Notes under the pieces: generated by a model | Told to the model about the DNA's origin: nothing | Databases searched by the model: none | What the model saw: the letters and a program-made list of their open reading frames with translations, nothing else | DNA from: Candidatus Babelota bacterium | GTDB lineage: Bacteria; Babelota; Babeliae; Babelales; Babelaceae | Reading direction: 5' to 3' | Length of the DNA: 50,416 nucleotides | Assembly (NCBI GenBank): GCA_013288045.1 | Contig: JABDCP010000007.1 | Span: 1-50,416 of the forward strand | Position numbers and translations under genes: made by a program | Shown here: piece by piece, positions 49,454-50,416 of the stretch | How the letters are laid out: each line of letters opens with the position of its first letter | Numbering within the stretch: the first letter of the stretch is position 1

Positions 49454-50416
49454 ATGCAGTTACGAGCTGCGTTACCACAGATACAACAAAGCCCGGATTT
49501 TCCCGGGTTTTTTGTTATCGCATACCAAGGTTATGACTACCCAGCAGCATTTCTGGGAGGATTCTTTGTGCGCTTAAAAGCTCTTCTTGGTGAGCTTACC
49601 TTCCTTGATGTAGAGCAGTCTTCCCTCAATGAATGTAAGGCTCATTTAGATATGAGCTTTCTTGGCTTGAGAAAGCTTTATGTTCTCAGGAACTTTACCT
49701 CACTTGACGCTGCTGCTAAGAAAGCTTGGAAAGCATACCTCGAGGCCTATGAAGGTCCTCATGGGATACTATTCTTTGAAAGCTTAGGAGCTGCACCTAA
49801 AGGGCGCAAGGTAGCAGCGAAGAAAGCTTCTTCATCGTGGAATGCTGCATCTCAGATGCTCATTGAGTTACCCGAAAAAGTTGATAAAGAGCTTTATAAG
49901 GAACTCTTCTTGTTCTTGTATCCAGGTATTACGGCTGACCCTGCCTTTATACAGCATCTTTTTACGTATCAGGAGACGTTAGCTCTTGATGAAGCCTACC
50001 GGGTCATGTCTTACCAGGTCGTTGTAGGGCGTAATGGTAAGGAGTTCTTTGCTTCGTGGTATACCAAGCTTGTTGTCTCTGAGGCTTCACTCTTTACACT
50101 CAGTCAGTATCTCTTAGGTCGCAATCCACGTCTTTTCTTACGGCAGTGGAAAGCTTGTAAAGATGAATATCCACAGGAGTTTTGGGTGGCGTATTGGTCG
50201 GAGCAGATCTGGCAAGCGACCCAGTTCGTTTCGACAGCACACTCATCAGGTCTTGAAGAGGCAAAAAAAGGATTCTATAGGCTTCCTTTTACGTTTCTCA
50301 ATACTGACTGGAAACGCTATAGTCCTCAGATCCTCGTTGAAGCACATAAGGGGCTCTATGAGCTTGACTATGCGAACAAGAATGGTGGAGGTGAGTATGC
50401 ACTTGAGCTGTGGTAC
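49454..50416 (+). CDS. Probable DNA polymerase III delta subunit (HolA-like), 3' truncated by window edge
   Basis: The frame from the ATG at 49454 stays open for 321 codons to the last base of the window, so the stop lies beyond it. The start is 4 bp after the rph stop. The N-terminal PDFPGFFVIAYQGYDYPAAFLGG looks like the first strand and Walker-A-like turn of HolA. It is followed by MSFLGLRKLYVLRNFTSLDAAAKKAWKAYLEAYEGPHGILFFE, which matches the 'slf..kklvvlrn...k....l..yl..p....lif' pattern of delta subunits. The last part, LVEAHKGLYELDYANKNGG, resembles the delta C-terminal 'l..L.~~D~~~K~g' helix. The delta subunit opens the sliding clamp in the clamp loader. Family assignment is by pattern only and moderately sure. 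Confidence 0.6.
   Translation, partial: MQLRAALPQIQQSPDFPGFFVIAYQGYDYPAAFLGGFFVRLKALLGELTFLDVEQSSLNECKAHLDMSFLGLRKLYVLRNFTSLDAAAKKAWKAYLEAYEGPHGILFFESLGAAPKGRKVAAKKASSSWNAASQMLIELPEKVDKELYKELFLFLYPGITADPAFIQHLFTYQETLALDEAYRVMSYQVVVGRNGKEFFASWYTKLVVSEASLFTLSQYLLGRNPRLFLRQWKACKDEYPQEFWVAYWSEQIWQATQFVSTAHSSGLEEAKKGFYRLPFTFLNTDWKRYSPQILVEAHKGLYELDYANKNGGGEYALELWY
49488..49513 (+). terminator. Terminator-like hairpin inside the start of the HolA-like gene
   Basis: CCCGG (49492-49496) and CCGGG (49503-49507) form a GC-rich stem with a 6-nt loop, extendable by A-T pairs, followed by TTTTTT (49508-49513). It looks like the end signal of the rph operon but lies about 40 bp inside the next coding frame. 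Confidence 0.5.

Overview
The window reads as one chromosomal segment of a Gram-negative bacterium. It carries bacterial MurA, an intact bacterial RNA polymerase / L7-L12 operon, a C-terminal barrel of an outer-membrane-like protein and many secreted proteins with Sec signal peptides. The many large, secreted, repeat-rich proteins of unknown role, the lone DUF4143-type AAA ATPase and the phylogenetically odd housekeeping genes suggest a host-associated lineage such as Candidatus Dependentiae (TM6/Babeliae). That placement is an inference by eye, not a proof.

Layout. 1-5312 (+): a tight operon with an outer-membrane beta-barrel (cut by the window edge), a pentameric ligand-gated ion channel (pLGIC) homologue, a secreted degenerate metallophosphoesterase-like domain fused to a type I periplasmic binding protein (apparently frameshifted at an A6 run), and a membrane-anchored paralogue of the phosphoesterase-like domain. 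5350-6708 (-): serine beta-lactamase-like hydrolase. 6709-7264: gene debris, including a 44-bp exact copy of the end of the upstream operon. 7265-11479 (-): a 1404-residue secreted TPR-like solenoid of about 27 repeats in three blocks. 11874-13238 (-): AAA/DUF4143 ATPase, preceded by a three-arm inverted-repeat element and flanked by two related intergenic sequences. 13812-18612: ABC-F ATPase, EamA transporter, clostripain-like protease and a secreted cysteine-containing protein. 18668-22525 (-): four paralogous secreted helical proteins. 22879-27858: housekeeping genes (murA, Zn-ribbon protein, a solitary atpG, a NYN-domain protein, tsaE, a MATE transporter). 28283-33703: three secreted parallel beta-helix proteins, two of them a recent tandem duplication of about 1.85 kb that includes promoter and hairpin.

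33984-50416 (+) is the conserved information-processing block: tRNA-Tyr, tRNA-Gly, tRNA-Thr(TGT), tRNA-Thr(GGT), rpmG, tRNA-Trp, secE, nusG, rplK, rplA, rplJ, rplL, rpoB, rpoC, tRNA-Val, rpsO, pnp, rph and a partial holA-like gene. RpoB carries an unusual eight-cysteine insertion near its N terminus. No tuf gene lies in this cluster, although tuf commonly sits between these tRNA genes.

The most novel candidate system is the 5' operon. A pLGIC is encoded together with a ligand-binding PBP protein and catalytically dead phosphoesterase-like domains, which looks like a dedicated periplasmic sensing and ion-channel module.
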